Positions 1-8,534 of a stretch of 40,958 nucleotides of DNA are shown here, one piece after another (position 1 is the stretch's first letter; each line of letters begins with the position of its first letter). The notes beneath the pieces were generated by a model. The model made no database searches. It saw only the letters and a program-made list of their open reading frames with translations, and was not told the origin of the DNA. The stretch covers positions 1 to 40,958 of the forward strand of contig JBMNQG010000013.1 in assembly GCA_050944015.1 (NCBI GenBank), in the 5' to 3' direction. The position numbers were made by a program, and so were the translations under genes. Origin of the DNA: DUOX01 sp050944015. GTDB taxonomy: Bacteria > Bacillota > Clostridia > Oscillospirales > Oscillospiraceae.

Positions 1-38
1 AAAGACTGCACCAAAGGTTTTATCCTTCAGTGCAGTCC
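1..38 (-). terminator. Possible terminator of the liv operon, cut by the window edge
   Basis: An 8-bp perfect inverted repeat (GACTGCAC at 4-11 and GTGCAGTC at 31-38) encloses an 18-nt loop. Read on the minus strand, the hairpin follows livF and is followed by TTT at the window edge, so the rest of any T-tract cannot be seen. No gene is recognised between it and livF (39-175). Confidence 0.45.
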
Positions 39-175
39 TTTCTTTGCTGTCTCCGCTTGAAGAGAGCCGGTCAAAAATTTACTTGTTTTCGTAAATCCCT
101 AAGGCCAACTCCCTTTCGGCCGCGCTCTTATTTTTATCAATATGCATTTTAAGCATAATGGACTTAATATCAGTG

Positions 176-892
176 TCAGCCTCCAAAGTAGGCCTTACGT
201 ACGGCGTCGGAACAGGAGATGCACTCCACGTCGCCTTCCGCCACCATGGCGCCTACGGACATAGCGTAACAATAGTCGGCCACGCCAAATGCCAGGTGCA
301 CGTTCTGTTCAACAAGAAGAATGCTGACACCCTTGGTCTTGTTGATGTCCTTGATGGACTCGCCAAGCTGCTCTATGACAACAGGGGCAAGACCCAAAGA
401 GGGCTCGTCCAGGCACAAAAGCTTGGGAGCAGCCATTATTCCTCTCGCAATAGCCAGCATCTGCTGCTCGCCGCCGGACAGGGTTCCGGCTTTCTGCTTG
501 CGCCTGTCTTTCAGTTTGGGGAACAGCTGATATATGTATTCCAAATCTTCCTGTATTCCTTCCTTGTCAGTACGCAGGGTAGCGCCCAACTGGAGATTTT
601 TATAAACGGACAGATAGGGGAACAGGTGCCGTCCCTCTGGAACAAGGACTACCCCTTTTCTGACGATTTCCTGAGTGGGCTGGCCCACAAGTTCCTCGTC
701 CTGGAAGCGGATGCTGCCCTTCGTCACGGGGACTATGCCCGCCAAAGCCTTGAGGGTGGTGCTCTTTCCCGCGCCGTTGGCGCCAACCATCGTGACTACT
801 TTCCCCTCGGGAACGTTCAGGCTGATGTCGTGTATGGCAATGGACTTGCCGTACATGACAGTTATGTCTCTAATCTCAAGGATATTGCTCAT
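176..892 (-). CDS. livF: Branched-chain amino acid-type ABC transporter ATP-binding protein LivF
   Basis: A 238-aa cytoplasmic ATPase, one of the two nucleotide-binding subunits of a Liv/HAAT-family importer. Visible motifs are the Walker A GANGAGKST, the signature LSGGEQQMLAIARG, the Walker B LLCLDEPSLGLAP, and the VEQN form of the switch loop that is typical of LivF. Length is normal for the family. The ATG overlaps the stop of livG (ATGA), so the two are translationally coupled. It is the last gene of the operon binding protein-livH-livM-livG-livF. Family assignment is firm. The substrate is not: Liv-type systems also carry amides, urea and aromatic carboxylates, and the flanking reductase genes make a non-amino-acid substrate possible. 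Confidence 0.93.
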   Translation of the reverse strand: MSNILEIRDITVMYGKSIAIHDISLNVPEGKVVTMVGANGAGKSTTLKALAGIVPVTKGSIRFQDEELVGQPTQEIVRKGVVLVPEGRHLFPYLSVYKNLQLGATLRTDKEGIQEDLEYIYQLFPKLKDRRKQKAGTLSGGEQQMLAIARGIMAAPKLLCLDEPSLGLAPVVIEQLGESIKDINKTKGVSILLVEQNVHLAFGVADYCYAMSVGAMVAEGDVECISCSDAVRKAYFGG

Positions 893-1665
893 ACCGCCAC
901 ACCCCCAAAATAAGTCTTTATGACGGTTTCGTCATTTCGGACTTCATCGGGCGTGCCCTCAAAAATCTTTTCGCCGAAGCTGATGACGAAAACTCTGTCG
1001 CAAAGGTCAAGTATCTGCATATTGTGCTCAACTATCAGAACAGTCATGCCGCTGTCCCGAAGCTTGCCTATTACATCTATGGAGAAGGCAATCTCCTCGG
1101 GATTCATGCCGCCCAGGGGTTCGTCCAGCATCAGCAGCTTGGGCTGAGTGGCCACGGCCCTGGCAACTCCCAGAATCTTTTGATAGCCATGGGGGAGATT
1201 TTTGGCCAGTTCGTTTCTTACATTGGAAAGCCCCAGCATCTCCAAAATCTGCTCGGTGGATTCGGCAATCTTCTTTTCGTTCTCCCTGTATTTCCTGGTG
1301 TTGAAATACACATCAAGGACGGAAGAATGGGGGTGCAAATGATGAGCGGCGACAACGTTTTCAAAGACCGTAAATTCACCAAACAGCGGATTCAACTGGA
1401 AAGTGCGCCCTATGCCCAGCGCGGCAACCTTATGGGGCTTAAGGCGGGTAATATCCTTTCCGTCAAAATAAATCTTGCCGGAGGTGGGAGTAAGCACGCC
1501 GGTAACCAGGTTAAAGAACGTGGACTTTCCTGCTCCGTTTGGTCCAATGAGGCCCAGGATTTCCCCTTCCCTAATAGTGAGATTGATGTTGTTGATAACG
1601 GTGAGTCCACCGAAGCGTTTTACCAGGTCTTTAGTTTCAAGAAGGATTTTAGCCTCAGGCTGCAT
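889..1665 (-). CDS. livG: Branched-chain amino acid-type ABC transporter ATP-binding protein LivG
   Basis: A 258-aa cytoplasmic ATPase and partner of LivF. It has Walker A GPNGAGKST and the Walker B LLMLDEPLGGMNPEE, and the C-terminal region (GEKIFEGTPDEV...VIKTYFGG) is typical of LivG. The signature region reads LPHGYQKILGVARA, with LPHG where LSYG or LSGG is usual; LivG proteins are variable here. The start at 1665 is chosen because GGGAGGTGA lies about 8 nt upstream; an upstream in-frame TTG at 1686 has no such site. The 5' end overlaps the livM stop by 11 nt, consistent with one transcript. Confidence 0.92.
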   Translation of the reverse strand: MQPEAKILLETKDLVKRFGGLTVINNINLTIREGEILGLIGPNGAGKSTFFNLVTGVLTPTSGKIYFDGKDITRLKPHKVAALGIGRTFQLNPLFGEFTVFENVVAAHHLHPHSSVLDVYFNTRKYRENEKKIAESTEQILEMLGLSNVRNELAKNLPHGYQKILGVARAVATQPKLLMLDEPLGGMNPEEIAFSIDVIGKLRDSGMTVLIVEHNMQILDLCDRVFVISFGEKIFEGTPDEVRNDETVIKTYFGGVAV

Positions 1666-2764
1666 CCCCTTCACCTCCCTCAGCAAGAACTTCAGCTTTC
1701 TTTTCTTTTCTCTTCTTTGAAGCTTTTCTAATGACCGCAGGAATGGATATAAGTCCTCCCGAGAGGAAGTAAGCCACTATAAGCAGGGCTATGGCCGTAA
1801 GGAACGGCGTGTACGCCGAATAAGTGCCCACAAAACGCGAGAAGGCTATAAATCCGGGAGAAGCGCCGGGAAGTCCGCTCAGGGCGGTAAGCAGCGAAGG
1901 TATCTGGTTTATCAGCTCCAGAAGTATCGCGCCAACTATTGGCCCGACAAAGCTTCCCTGGCCGCCTATCATCATGTACATGATGAGCCAGAGGGTGTTG
2001 CCCATGCTATATCCGTTTGGAGACAGGGTCGTGCTGAAATGAGCAAAGGTGGCTCCAATAAGTCCGGCGCAGAAGGTGCCGACACCAACGGACATCAGGC
2101 GGTAGAACCTCTCGTTGATTCCAATGCTGGCGGCCACTTCGGGCGACTGGGACAGAGCCCTCAGGGTCCAGCCTATGCGGGAATGCTCAAATCGGAAAAG
2201 GATGACCAGGCACACTAGAGTAATAAATAAGAAGTAGTAATAGGACAGCTGTACCCCGCCCAGGCCCAGTTTATCAAGGAAGGCCTCAGGGAAAAGGGCG
2301 GTCAGGGCTTTGCCCATTGAAGGTATTCTCTGGAGGCCTATAGCTCCGCCTGTTAACTTCATGGCGGAAATGAACTGAATTATGGCCACGCCCATGAACA
2401 TACTGCCCATGCAGAAGTAGATGGAGCGGAGTCTTGCAAAGGGCCAGCCGGTAATAAGCCCCAGCAGCGTGGCCACGAGGGCGCCCAGGGGTATGGCCAG
2501 GAATATGGACATGCCGGCTTCCTTGCTGAGAAGACCCGCTGCGTAGGCTCCTACGCCTATAAAGGCGGCGTGGGCGAAGGACATATTGCCGGACAGGGCT
2601 ATGGTGCGCAGACTGGCGCTGCCAACCACGCTGACGAAAATCATGACGAAGGTGTTCAGCCAGGTGCGGCTCTTAAAGAATACGGGGGCCAGCAGGAAAA
2701 ACAGGGTCAGGACTATATATACTAACGCTGCTGCTGACAAGGAGAATTTCTTTTTGGTCTTCAT
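1655..2764 (-). CDS. livM: Branched-chain amino acid-type ABC transporter permease LivM
   Basis: A 369-aa inner-membrane permease with about ten hydrophobic segments. It carries the LivM-type stretch LSGNMSFAHAAFIGVGAYAA near residues 57-76 and the coupling-helix region around GWTLRALSQSPEVAASIGI. The conserved segment GGQGSFVGPIVGAI lies near residues 268-281. The C-terminus is a charged lysine/glutamate-rich tail (KKRKEKKAEV), which is unremarkable for cytoplasmic tails. An AGGAGG site precedes the ATG by about 12 nt. It lies 17 nt downstream of livH and overlaps livG. It forms the translocation pore with LivH. Confidence 0.92.
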   Translation of the reverse strand: MKTKKKFSLSAAALVYIVLTLFFLLAPVFFKSRTWLNTFVMIFVSVVGSASLRTIALSGNMSFAHAAFIGVGAYAAGLLSKEAGMSIFLAIPLGALVATLLGLITGWPFARLRSIYFCMGSMFMGVAIIQFISAMKLTGGAIGLQRIPSMGKALTALFPEAFLDKLGLGGVQLSYYYFLFITLVCLVILFRFEHSRIGWTLRALSQSPEVAASIGINERFYRLMSVGVGTFCAGLIGATFAHFSTTLSPNGYSMGNTLWLIMYMMIGGQGSFVGPIVGAILLELINQIPSLLTALSGLPGASPGFIAFSRFVGTYSAYTPFLTAIALLIVAYFLSGGLISIPAVIRKASKKRKEKKAEVLAEGGEGDAA

Positions 2765-2781
2765 ATCTTTTCGTATCCTCC

Positions 2782-3648
2782 TTACATTTCGTGCCCAAAG
2801 AATCCTTTGGGCTTGATAAGCAGCAGTACCACAACTATGGCTATGGCCGCGGCGCTTGCAGCGTTACCCTGGATTATCACAGGGAAAAGGGAGTCCAAAA
2901 AGCCCATGACAACACCAGTAATAAGAATGCCGTTCATGCTGCCGGCTCCCGCCAGCATGACAAGCATCAGTATGCGCAGATTCATGGTATCTCCCATTGT
3001 GGAGGAAAGGCCCTGGTACGCGCCCATGAGGCAGCCGGCAATGGCTGCAAGGGCGCAGCCAATAGCGCATATTAAGGCTGAAACCTTGTTGATGTTAATG
3101 CCTTGAAGGGCGGCTCCCAGCCTGTCCTGGGCCACGGCTTCCATCTGCCTGCCCAAAGCGGTTCTATTCACCAGATACAAGGACGCCAGAAGCAGGACCA
3201 GCCCTATGCCGAAGGTAAGCAGCTTCTCATTGCTGATAGATATGCTTCCAACTACGGTGCTGCCTTTGGCATAGCTTTCAATAACCAGGGTCTTTGTGCC
3301 GGAAGCTATGGTTGCCGCAGTCTGAAGTATGGTCATAACGGCAACGCCGACCATTATTATTTTATCGAAGTCGTTCAAGAAAGGTCTGAACATAAAGCGT
3401 TCGAGCAACAGGCCTATAGCGGCTAGTACAACAGCGGATATAATCAAGGCCACCCAGTTGCTCACGCCAAATAATAGTGAAATTGCATAACATGCGTACG
3501 CGGCAATCATGTATAAGGCCCCATGAGCTAGGTTTATTGAGCTTAGCATATTAAATATAAACGCAAAGCCCAATGATGTCAGGATATACATGACGCCAAG
3601 CACACATGTGTTTATTAGAATGTTTGGCATTAGGCTCAATGAGAACAT
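2782..3648 (-). CDS. livH: Branched-chain amino acid-type ABC transporter permease LivH
   Basis: A 288-aa inner-membrane permease. The N-terminal motif INLAHGALYMIAAYACY (about residues 38-54), the coupling-loop sequence GRQMEAVAQDRLGAALQGIN and the late motif MLAGAGSMNGILITG are characteristic of LivH. About eight transmembrane segments are visible. The chosen ATG follows an AAAGGGGAAA ribosome-binding site; a second ATG at 3630 is possible. It follows the binding-protein gene after a hairpin at 3693-3726, which probably lowers permease expression relative to the binding protein. Confidence 0.92.
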   Translation of the reverse strand: MFSLSLMPNILINTCVLGVMYILTSLGFAFIFNMLSSINLAHGALYMIAAYACYAISLLFGVSNWVALIISAVVLAAIGLLLERFMFRPFLNDFDKIIMVGVAVMTILQTAATIASGTKTLVIESYAKGSTVVGSISISNEKLLTFGIGLVLLLASLYLVNRTALGRQMEAVAQDRLGAALQGININKVSALICAIGCALAAIAGCLMGAYQGLSSTMGDTMNLRILMLVMLAGAGSMNGILITGVVMGFLDSLFPVIIQGNAASAAAIAIVVVLLLIKPKGFFGHEM

Positions 3649-3692
3649 TCATATTTCCCCTTTTTTTGTCTAGGATTGGCCGTTATACAGAC

Positions 3693-3726
3693 AAAGGGGA
3701 TGTCCCCGACGCCGGGAACATCCCTT
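3693..3726 (-). terminator. Intra-operon stem-loop between binding-protein gene and livH
   Basis: A GC-rich imperfect inverted repeat (GGGGATGT-CCC at 3696-3706 against GGGAACATCCC at 3714-3724) lies in the roughly 110-nt gap between the binding-protein stop and livH. On the minus strand it is followed by TTTGTCTG, a weak T-tract, so it probably acts as a partial attenuator or a 3' stabiliser of the binding-protein mRNA rather than a full terminator. Confidence 0.5.
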
Positions 3727-3760
3727 CCGCCTGACAAATCAAATGGGTATGGTATTCGGT

Positions 3761-5074
3761 TTAGGGAATTTCTACAGGCACCCAGCCCCAGAAATACCAG
3801 CCGCCCTCGGCCTCAGGATCGATCACTGAAATCGGCTTGGGATGAGCGACAACGTGGTTCGCAATGCCATAGGTCTTTTCGCCGCCGAGCTTGCCGGTAC
3901 CATAGATGGTCTCAACTGTGCCCATGTTCTCCCAGGTCTTAGCAACGACCTCAGCATCAATGGATCCGGCCTTCTGGATGGCCTGGAGAATTACGTACAG
4001 GTTGTTGCAGGCAGCGCCGTCGAAGCTGGCGGCGGTCTCCGCACCGTACATTTCGCGAACCTTGTCAACGACACCGTTGAAGACGTCATTGTTCATTACG
4101 CGGTCGACTTCGGCGGTGGAAGCCGCAACGGTAAACGCGTTGTAGCAGGCATCAGGTCCGGCATACTCCATCAGGACTTTAGCAGGCTTACCCTGGATGC
4201 AGGCGCAAACCTGGTCGCTGCCAAGGGCGCGGACTTCCTTAAGGATGGCACCATAAGCGTCGGGAGAACCGTTGCCCATGAAGCAGTCGGCGCCGCTCTG
4301 AACTATCTGGAGAGCCACAGAAGAGAAGTCGGTGGTGTCGCCGGCATACATGATGTAGTTTTCAAGTACCTCGATATCGTACTGTGCAGCAATATCCCTC
4401 ATCATGTTGAAGATGGTCTCGTTAGTTCCGTTGTCGTCATTGCAGAAGATAACGGTCTTAACCTGGGGATAGTATTCGGCAATGAAGGGGAAGGCTGCGG
4501 CATAGTCGCCGACAACGCCGTTAGATGCTGTGAAGGTCATCGGATTATCGGGGCTGAAGTAACCGGGAACATAGACAGGATAAGCGCAGCTCTGTAGCAC
4601 ACCGGCCTCTTCAAAGACGTCCTGGCAGGCGATTACCCAGAAGTCGTTGGTTACGACAGTAAACTTGACGCCGGCATCCACCAGGGAGATGGCCGCGTTA
4701 CGGAGGGCCTCGGGATCGGACTGGCCGTCAGCATGGACAGCTTCCAGCTTGTAAACGGTGTCGCCCACCTTCCAGCCGCCCAGTTCCTCGTTTATGTAGG
4801 CTACCATTGCATTGAACTCATAATAGTTGTTCATGTCAACGGTAGCAAACCAACCGGTCTGGTGAAGCAGAGCGCCAATTTTCAGGGTGTCTGTCTTGAG
4901 CTCCTCTTCAGGAGTCTCTTCCGGGGTTTCCTGCGCGGGAGGGGCCTCCGTGGGCTTCTGGGGTGGGGCCGGAGTATCCTTAGCCTTGCCGCCGCCACCG
5001 CATGCCGTAAGGGTAAACAACATTACCAATGCAAGAACGGTGGCCAAGATTTTCGCTAAGTTCCACTTTTTCAT
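3761..5074 (-). CDS. Liv-type ABC transporter substrate-binding lipoprotein (Peripla_BP_6)
   Basis: A 437-aa exported lipoprotein that should deliver the solute to LivHM. The start is the ATG at 5074 (MKKWNLAK), because GGAGG sits 7 nt upstream; the ATG at 5080 is too close to that site. A lipoprotein signal peptide ends at the lipobox LTAC. A proline/glutamate-rich linker follows, and then a type I periplasmic-binding fold starting LKIGALLHQTGWFA. It is related to LivJ/LivK and AmiC-like binding proteins, but it is longer than E. coli LivJ, and the ligand cannot be read off. It is the first gene of the operon, behind a palindrome-rich promoter region, and is probably controlled by one of the two LysR genes just upstream. 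Confidence 0.9.
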   Translation of the reverse strand: MKKWNLAKILATVLALVMLFTLTACGGGGKAKDTPAPPQKPTEAPPAQETPEETPEEELKTDTLKIGALLHQTGWFATVDMNNYYEFNAMVAYINEELGGWKVGDTVYKLEAVHADGQSDPEALRNAAISLVDAGVKFTVVTNDFWVIACQDVFEEAGVLQSCAYPVYVPGYFSPDNPMTFTASNGVVGDYAAAFPFIAEYYPQVKTVIFCNDDNGTNETIFNMMRDIAAQYDIEVLENYIMYAGDTTDFSSVALQIVQSGADCFMGNGSPDAYGAILKEVRALGSDQVCACIQGKPAKVLMEYAGPDACYNAFTVAASTAEVDRVMNNDVFNGVVDKVREMYGAETAASFDGAACNNLYVILQAIQKAGSIDAEVVAKTWENMGTVETIYGTGKLGGEKTYGIANHVVAHPKPISVIDPEAEGGWYFWGWVPVEIP

Positions 5075-5107
5075 TTTCATGCCTCCTATTAATTTTTTCA
5101 AAACATG

Positions 5108-5135
5108 AAACAAAACATAACATTATGTTTTGTTT
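5108..5135. promoter_or_regulatory. 28-bp perfect palindrome in the liv operon leader
   Basis: Two 12-bp perfectly complementary arms (AAACAAAACATA at 5108-5119 and TATGTTTTGTTT at 5124-5135) surround a 4-bp centre. The element lies 34-61 bp upstream of the binding-protein ATG and just downstream of a minus-strand -10-like TATAGT (5139-5144). Its position near the likely transcription start suits a repressor operator or a leader hairpin. It is AT-rich and lacks a T-tail, so it is unlikely to be a terminator. Confidence 0.5.
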
Positions 5136-5156
5136 TATACTATATGGGGTAAAAAA

Positions 5157-5204
5157 TTAGCCGGCTAAATATGTAAAACATTTAACAAATTGTTAGACGG
5201 CTAT
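5157..5204. promoter_or_regulatory. Two related TTAGCCGGCTAA-type dyads upstream of the liv operon
   Basis: A perfect 12-bp palindrome TTAGCCGGCTAA (5157-5168) is followed 36 bp away by a 10/12 match, TTAGACGGCTAT (5193-5204). The first overlaps the expected -35 position of the -10-like TATAGT on the minus strand. Repeated dyads at a promoter suggest a regulator binding site; the adjacent LysR proteins are the obvious candidates, but this is inference. Confidence 0.4.
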
Positions 5205-5546
5205 TTAAGTAGATTCTCAAACAATAAGGGGTGTGCAGGCAAGGGCAGCGGGGCCACGCATCTGCAAACCGCGTTTATATCTGTACATTTGTGCCAACTA
5301 ATAAAACAAACACCTGTTGAATTTTATTTATTATAGCATTATGGTTATTAAAATACAATAAGCATGTGCAAAAGAACTGTCACAAAAAAGCAGGCAAATG
5401 TTTCTAATGTGTTTAGAATTCATTAATTTTCATTACATGCTACGTGGATATATTACCACTTTATTTGTTAATAGGCTAATTACAAATTTTTATCTTGCAA
5501 TAGCAAAAATGTATAACTGAAATAAAAACCGTAAATGAATTGGCGT
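5205..5546. other. AT-rich intergenic region, no gene recognised
   Basis: The stretch between the liv promoter dyads and the stop of the first LysR gene contains only short AT-rich sequence. No start codon with a ribosome-binding site leads to a credible reading frame, and no RNA gene was recognised. Confidence 0.5.
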
Positions 5547-6440
5547 TTACACGTCATTACTAATACTGTCCGGCAGAAGCTCCAGAAAGGTGGCCACAGC
5601 GGGGTTGTCGTGGGCGGGATTCCAGACAACCACCTGCAAAATGTCCAATATTTCGGGGACTTTGATAAACTTCAGATGCTTGCTGTTATACAAATGGTGT
5701 TGAGAGCTTAAGCCTGCAACCACCTGGCAGGTATCCACTGCGATGGAAAAATCCCGGTAGTTTTGAAACTCCCTAATTCTAGGCTCAAAACCTGCATCAC
5801 GGCAGGACTGCAGCATTAGCTTGGAGAAGTTGGCAGACTCCTCGCGCACCAATCCGCCGAAAGTAAAGTGCTTGAAGTCCACCAGTTTGGGATTTCTTTT
5901 TTTTGCGCCGGGAGCATCGGCGGGCACCACCAGATAATTCTCAAGAAGTGCCAGGGGCTTGTATCTAAGGTGGGGGTTATCGGCCACCTCAAACTCCGTG
6001 GTTACGGCGATATCTATTCCGCCGCTGAGGAGCTCGTCAATAATGGCTTTAAACCCAAAGGAGCGCAGTTCCACGTAAATGCTGGGGTTTTCCGTCGTAA
6101 GCTGCCTTATGATCTTGACAAGCTTGATATCTACCGCATGGCAGTCCAGCAGTCCGATTTTCAGGGAGCGGGAATAGGAACGGTCTATGGCGCCGGCTTC
6201 TCTTATGAGCTTCTCATAGTCTTCCTGTAGCTTAATAAAGCCGTGCAAAAGGTACTCTCCTGCGGGGGTGAGGGCAGTGGTCTTCTTATTCCTGATAAAC
6301 AGCTTCATTCCCAATTCTTCTTCAATGGCGGAAATCTGCCGGCTCAGGGAGGGCTGGGTAATGTAAAGCTGCTTTGCGGCCTCCGTAAAGTTAAGGCACT
6401 TTGCAAGGGTTATAAAATACCTTATCTGCGAAAACTTCAT
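5547..6440 (-). CDS. LysR-family transcriptional regulator
   Basis: A 297-aa LysR-type regulator. The winged helix-turn-helix lies near residues 1-62, with NFTEAAKQLYITQPSLSRQI as the recognition region. The effector-binding (LysR_substrate) domain runs from about residue 90 to the end. It lies upstream of the liv operon on the same strand, 100 bp downstream of another LysR gene with a similar N-terminus. The two may be ancient duplicates with separate targets. The likely target of this copy is the liv promoter at about 5130-5210, because LysR genes commonly control a neighbouring operon; nothing in the sequence proves it. Confidence 0.9.
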   Translation of the reverse strand: MKFSQIRYFITLAKCLNFTEAAKQLYITQPSLSRQISAIEEELGMKLFIRNKKTTALTPAGEYLLHGFIKLQEDYEKLIREAGAIDRSYSRSLKIGLLDCHAVDIKLVKIIRQLTTENPSIYVELRSFGFKAIIDELLSGGIDIAVTTEFEVADNPHLRYKPLALLENYLVVPADAPGAKKRNPKLVDFKHFTFGGLVREESANFSKLMLQSCRDAGFEPRIREFQNYRDFSIAVDTCQVVAGLSSQHHLYNSKHLKFIKVPEILDILQVVVWNPAHDNPAVATFLELLPDSISNDV

Positions 6441-6540
6441 GACCGCTCCCCCTTAGGCTTTATTATCTATAGCACAAGTTTAAATTTATTTCAACCTATT
6501 GTTAAATATTTTTAACATTTTATCAACAAATTCCCTCAAA

Positions 6541-7431
6541 TTATTTCTCCCTATCCGAGGACAGGGCTGCCACAAGGTTGTTCAGCAGGGGGCTGTTGCT
6601 GTCTTTGCGCCAGACAATGCTCAGGTCCACAGGGTCGCTGTTGGGTATGGATATTATGCGCACGTTTTCGCTGCGCTCAAGGCGGGTATTGCGGTCCAGG
6701 AGGGCCACGCCGATTCCCGCCTCCACGCAGAGAAGCAAGCTTTCAAGGGATGAGGTCATGCGAACTATATTGGGCTTAAAGTCGAAATTCGCGCACTGCT
6801 TGATTAGGCTGTTGTATCCCCCCGGCGATTCCTCCGGGGAAATGGAGACGAATTTCTCGTCCCTAAGCTCCGCAAGGGACAGTTCCTCTCGCATCGACTT
6901 GGGGTTTTTCCTATTTATTGCAATGGCTCCAGGCTGCCTGAGTATGGAGCGGTGACAAACGCCCGGCAGGGAGTCCACCTCAAAAGACAGGGTGGCGATA
7001 ATGTCATAATGCCCGTTTAGGAGGCCCTGCCTCAGATTGCGAAAGCTGTTGCGCTCAAGGAGCAGTTCCGGGGCGGGGCTCTTTTCGGCAAATTTCCTGA
7101 TTCGTGTAAGCAGGATGTCGTTAACCTCCTGCCCTTCCAACACCCCTATCGAAATGCGCCCGGCGGCCGTTCTTCCCATTGCCTTAGTCTGCTCCAGAGC
7201 TGCCTCAATGGTGGCGGGCAAGTCCCTTATGCATTTATATAAATAGCGGCCGGCGGGGGTGAGGTGCACGGCGCGGTTGGCGCGGACAAACAGCTTTACT
7301 CCCAGTTCCGCCTCCAAAAGCGAAATCTGGCGGCTGAGGTTAGGCTGGGCTATATATAGATTTCTGGCGGCCTGGGTAAAGTTTTCGCACTTTGCCGCTT
7401 CCACGAAATACTGCAGCCTGGTAATCGTCAC
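6541..7431 (-). CDS. LysR-family transcriptional regulator, divergent from the reductase operon
   Basis: A 296-aa LysR-type regulator with an N-terminal helix-turn-helix (NFTQAARNLYIAQPNLSRQI, about residues 17-36) and a C-terminal effector domain. The start is a GTG at 7431, supported by GGAGGG 8 nt upstream. Transcription diverges from the flavoprotein gene at 7582 across a 150-bp region that holds a T-N11-A LysR-box candidate. This is the classical arrangement for a LysR protein that represses itself and activates the divergent operon, so the effector is probably the substrate or an intermediate of the 7582-11545 enzymes. Confidence 0.9.
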   Translation of the reverse strand: MTITRLQYFVEAAKCENFTQAARNLYIAQPNLSRQISLLEAELGVKLFVRANRAVHLTPAGRYLYKCIRDLPATIEAALEQTKAMGRTAAGRISIGVLEGQEVNDILLTRIRKFAEKSPAPELLLERNSFRNLRQGLLNGHYDIIATLSFEVDSLPGVCHRSILRQPGAIAINRKNPKSMREELSLAELRDEKFVSISPEESPGGYNSLIKQCANFDFKPNIVRMTSSLESLLLCVEAGIGVALLDRNTRLERSENVRIISIPNSDPVDLSIVWRKDSNSPLLNNLVAALSSDREK

Positions 7432-7511
7432 GAATGCATCCCTCCGATGCTCATTATAAACGAATCAATGCAGGATTTCCATATATAAATTGATATCATA
7501 TGCGACAAAAA

Positions 7512-7555
7512 TTGTATTTCACAAATTGTTAATAATGAGATAATCTTACTATAGA
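7512..7555 (+). promoter_or_regulatory. LysR-box candidate and promoter for the reductase operon
   Basis: TTGTATTTCACAA (7512-7524) fits the LysR T-N11-A pattern with complementary TTGT and ACAA ends. It is immediately followed by a -35-like TTGTTA (7526-7531) and, after 18 bp, a -10-like TATAGA (7550-7555). It lies between the divergent LysR gene and the flavoprotein gene. The placement next to the -35 fits LysR activation. Confidence 0.4.
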
Positions 7556-7581
7556 ATACAAACAAATAAGGGGGCTTTTTC

Positions 7582-8517
7582 ATGAAACTTTTAGGTATAA
7601 CTGCCGGAAGACCTGGAGGAAACTCCGAAATCCTTATGAAAGAAGCATTAATGGCTGCCGAGGAAGAATACAATGCAGAAACAGCATGGTTCAATCTCCA
7701 TGACTGCAAAATCCTTCCCTGCACGGGCTGCGAGGCCTGCACCATGCGGGTGGCCATGAGGCATGAACCTCCCGAATGCATACATAAGGGCAAAGACGAT
7801 ATGGATCTGATAATGGCGGAGCTTGCTGCGGCAGACGGACTTATAGTGTCCATCCCCTCTTTCTGCATGCAGCCCCAGGGCATTTGGCGCATTTTCACGG
7901 ACCGCTGGCTGCCCTACGAGTGGGCCCTGCAAAAGCAGGCGGGACTTGTGGATAAAGCTCCCGACCGTGTGGCAGGTCTTATCACTGTCGGCGGTTCCAC
8001 CGAAAACTGGATGACAATGACCCTTGCTTCCCTGAACGTCTCCATGTTCATGCAGTCAATCAAAGTGGTGGACATGATGATGGCAACTGGATGCGCCCGG
8101 CCCGGACACGTTGTGCTGAAGGACAATTTCATTCAGCAGGCGCACCAGCTTGGCCTCAACGTGGCATATTCCCTGACCATCCCCTACGATGAAGTGAAAT
8201 ACCTGGGTAAGGAACAGGGCTGGTGTCCCGTATGCCATTGCAACCTGATGAAAAAGGGCAAACCCCACTGGGATGGCCTATCCTTCAAATATGAGTGCGC
8301 CATGTGCGGCGCCGGCGGGGATTTTGAGCTGAGAGACGGAGAACTTGTATTCGTACTTGCTGAAAACGGCCTGGAGCACTGCCGCATCTTCACCGAGGGC
8401 CGCGAAAATCACGGCGAGGAAATCGGTCTGGTTCAGCGCACCTTCTTCGAAAACATTGAAGAAGCCAAAAAGAGGATTGCCAAATATAAGGCCTACAACC
8501 CCAGAAAAGTTATCTAA
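7582..8517 (+). CDS. NADPH-dependent FMN reductase-family flavoprotein with C-terminal zinc-ribbon-like domain
   Basis: A 311-aa protein with a flavodoxin-fold FMN reductase domain (about residues 1-200). The phosphate-binding loop is GRPGGNSE (9-16). A Cys-rich stretch holds C42, C47, C50, C53 and C66; the C-x2-C-x2-C-x12-C spacing resembles the 4Fe-4S loop of iron-sulfur flavoproteins, but with a longer last spacer. A C-terminal module carries two CxxC pairs (C215/C218 and C239/C242, plus C220), as in a zinc ribbon or rubredoxin-like metal site. It probably passes electrons from NAD(P)H to the reductases encoded next to it. It is the first gene of a three-gene operon, 17 nt before the dehydrogenase gene. 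Flavodoxin-fold assignment is secure; the metal content is inferred from cysteine spacing. Confidence 0.85.
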   Translation: MKLLGITAGRPGGNSEILMKEALMAAEEEYNAETAWFNLHDCKILPCTGCEACTMRVAMRHEPPECIHKGKDDMDLIMAELAAADGLIVSIPSFCMQPQGIWRIFTDRWLPYEWALQKQAGLVDKAPDRVAGLITVGGSTENWMTMTLASLNVSMFMQSIKVVDMMMATGCARPGHVVLKDNFIQQAHQLGLNVAYSLTIPYDEVKYLGKEQGWCPVCHCNLMKKGKPHWDGLSFKYECAMCGAGGDFELRDGELVFVLAENGLEHCRIFTEGRENHGEEIGLVQRTFFENIEEAKKRIAKYKAYNPRKVI

Positions 8518-8534
8518 TATTAAGGAGGTTTAAA

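Noticed and set aside
158..913. Long plus-strand reading frame of 251 codons opposite livF
   Set aside because: It is the antisense shadow of livF, which has all ABC ATPase motifs; the plus-strand frame has no domain and no ribosome-binding site.
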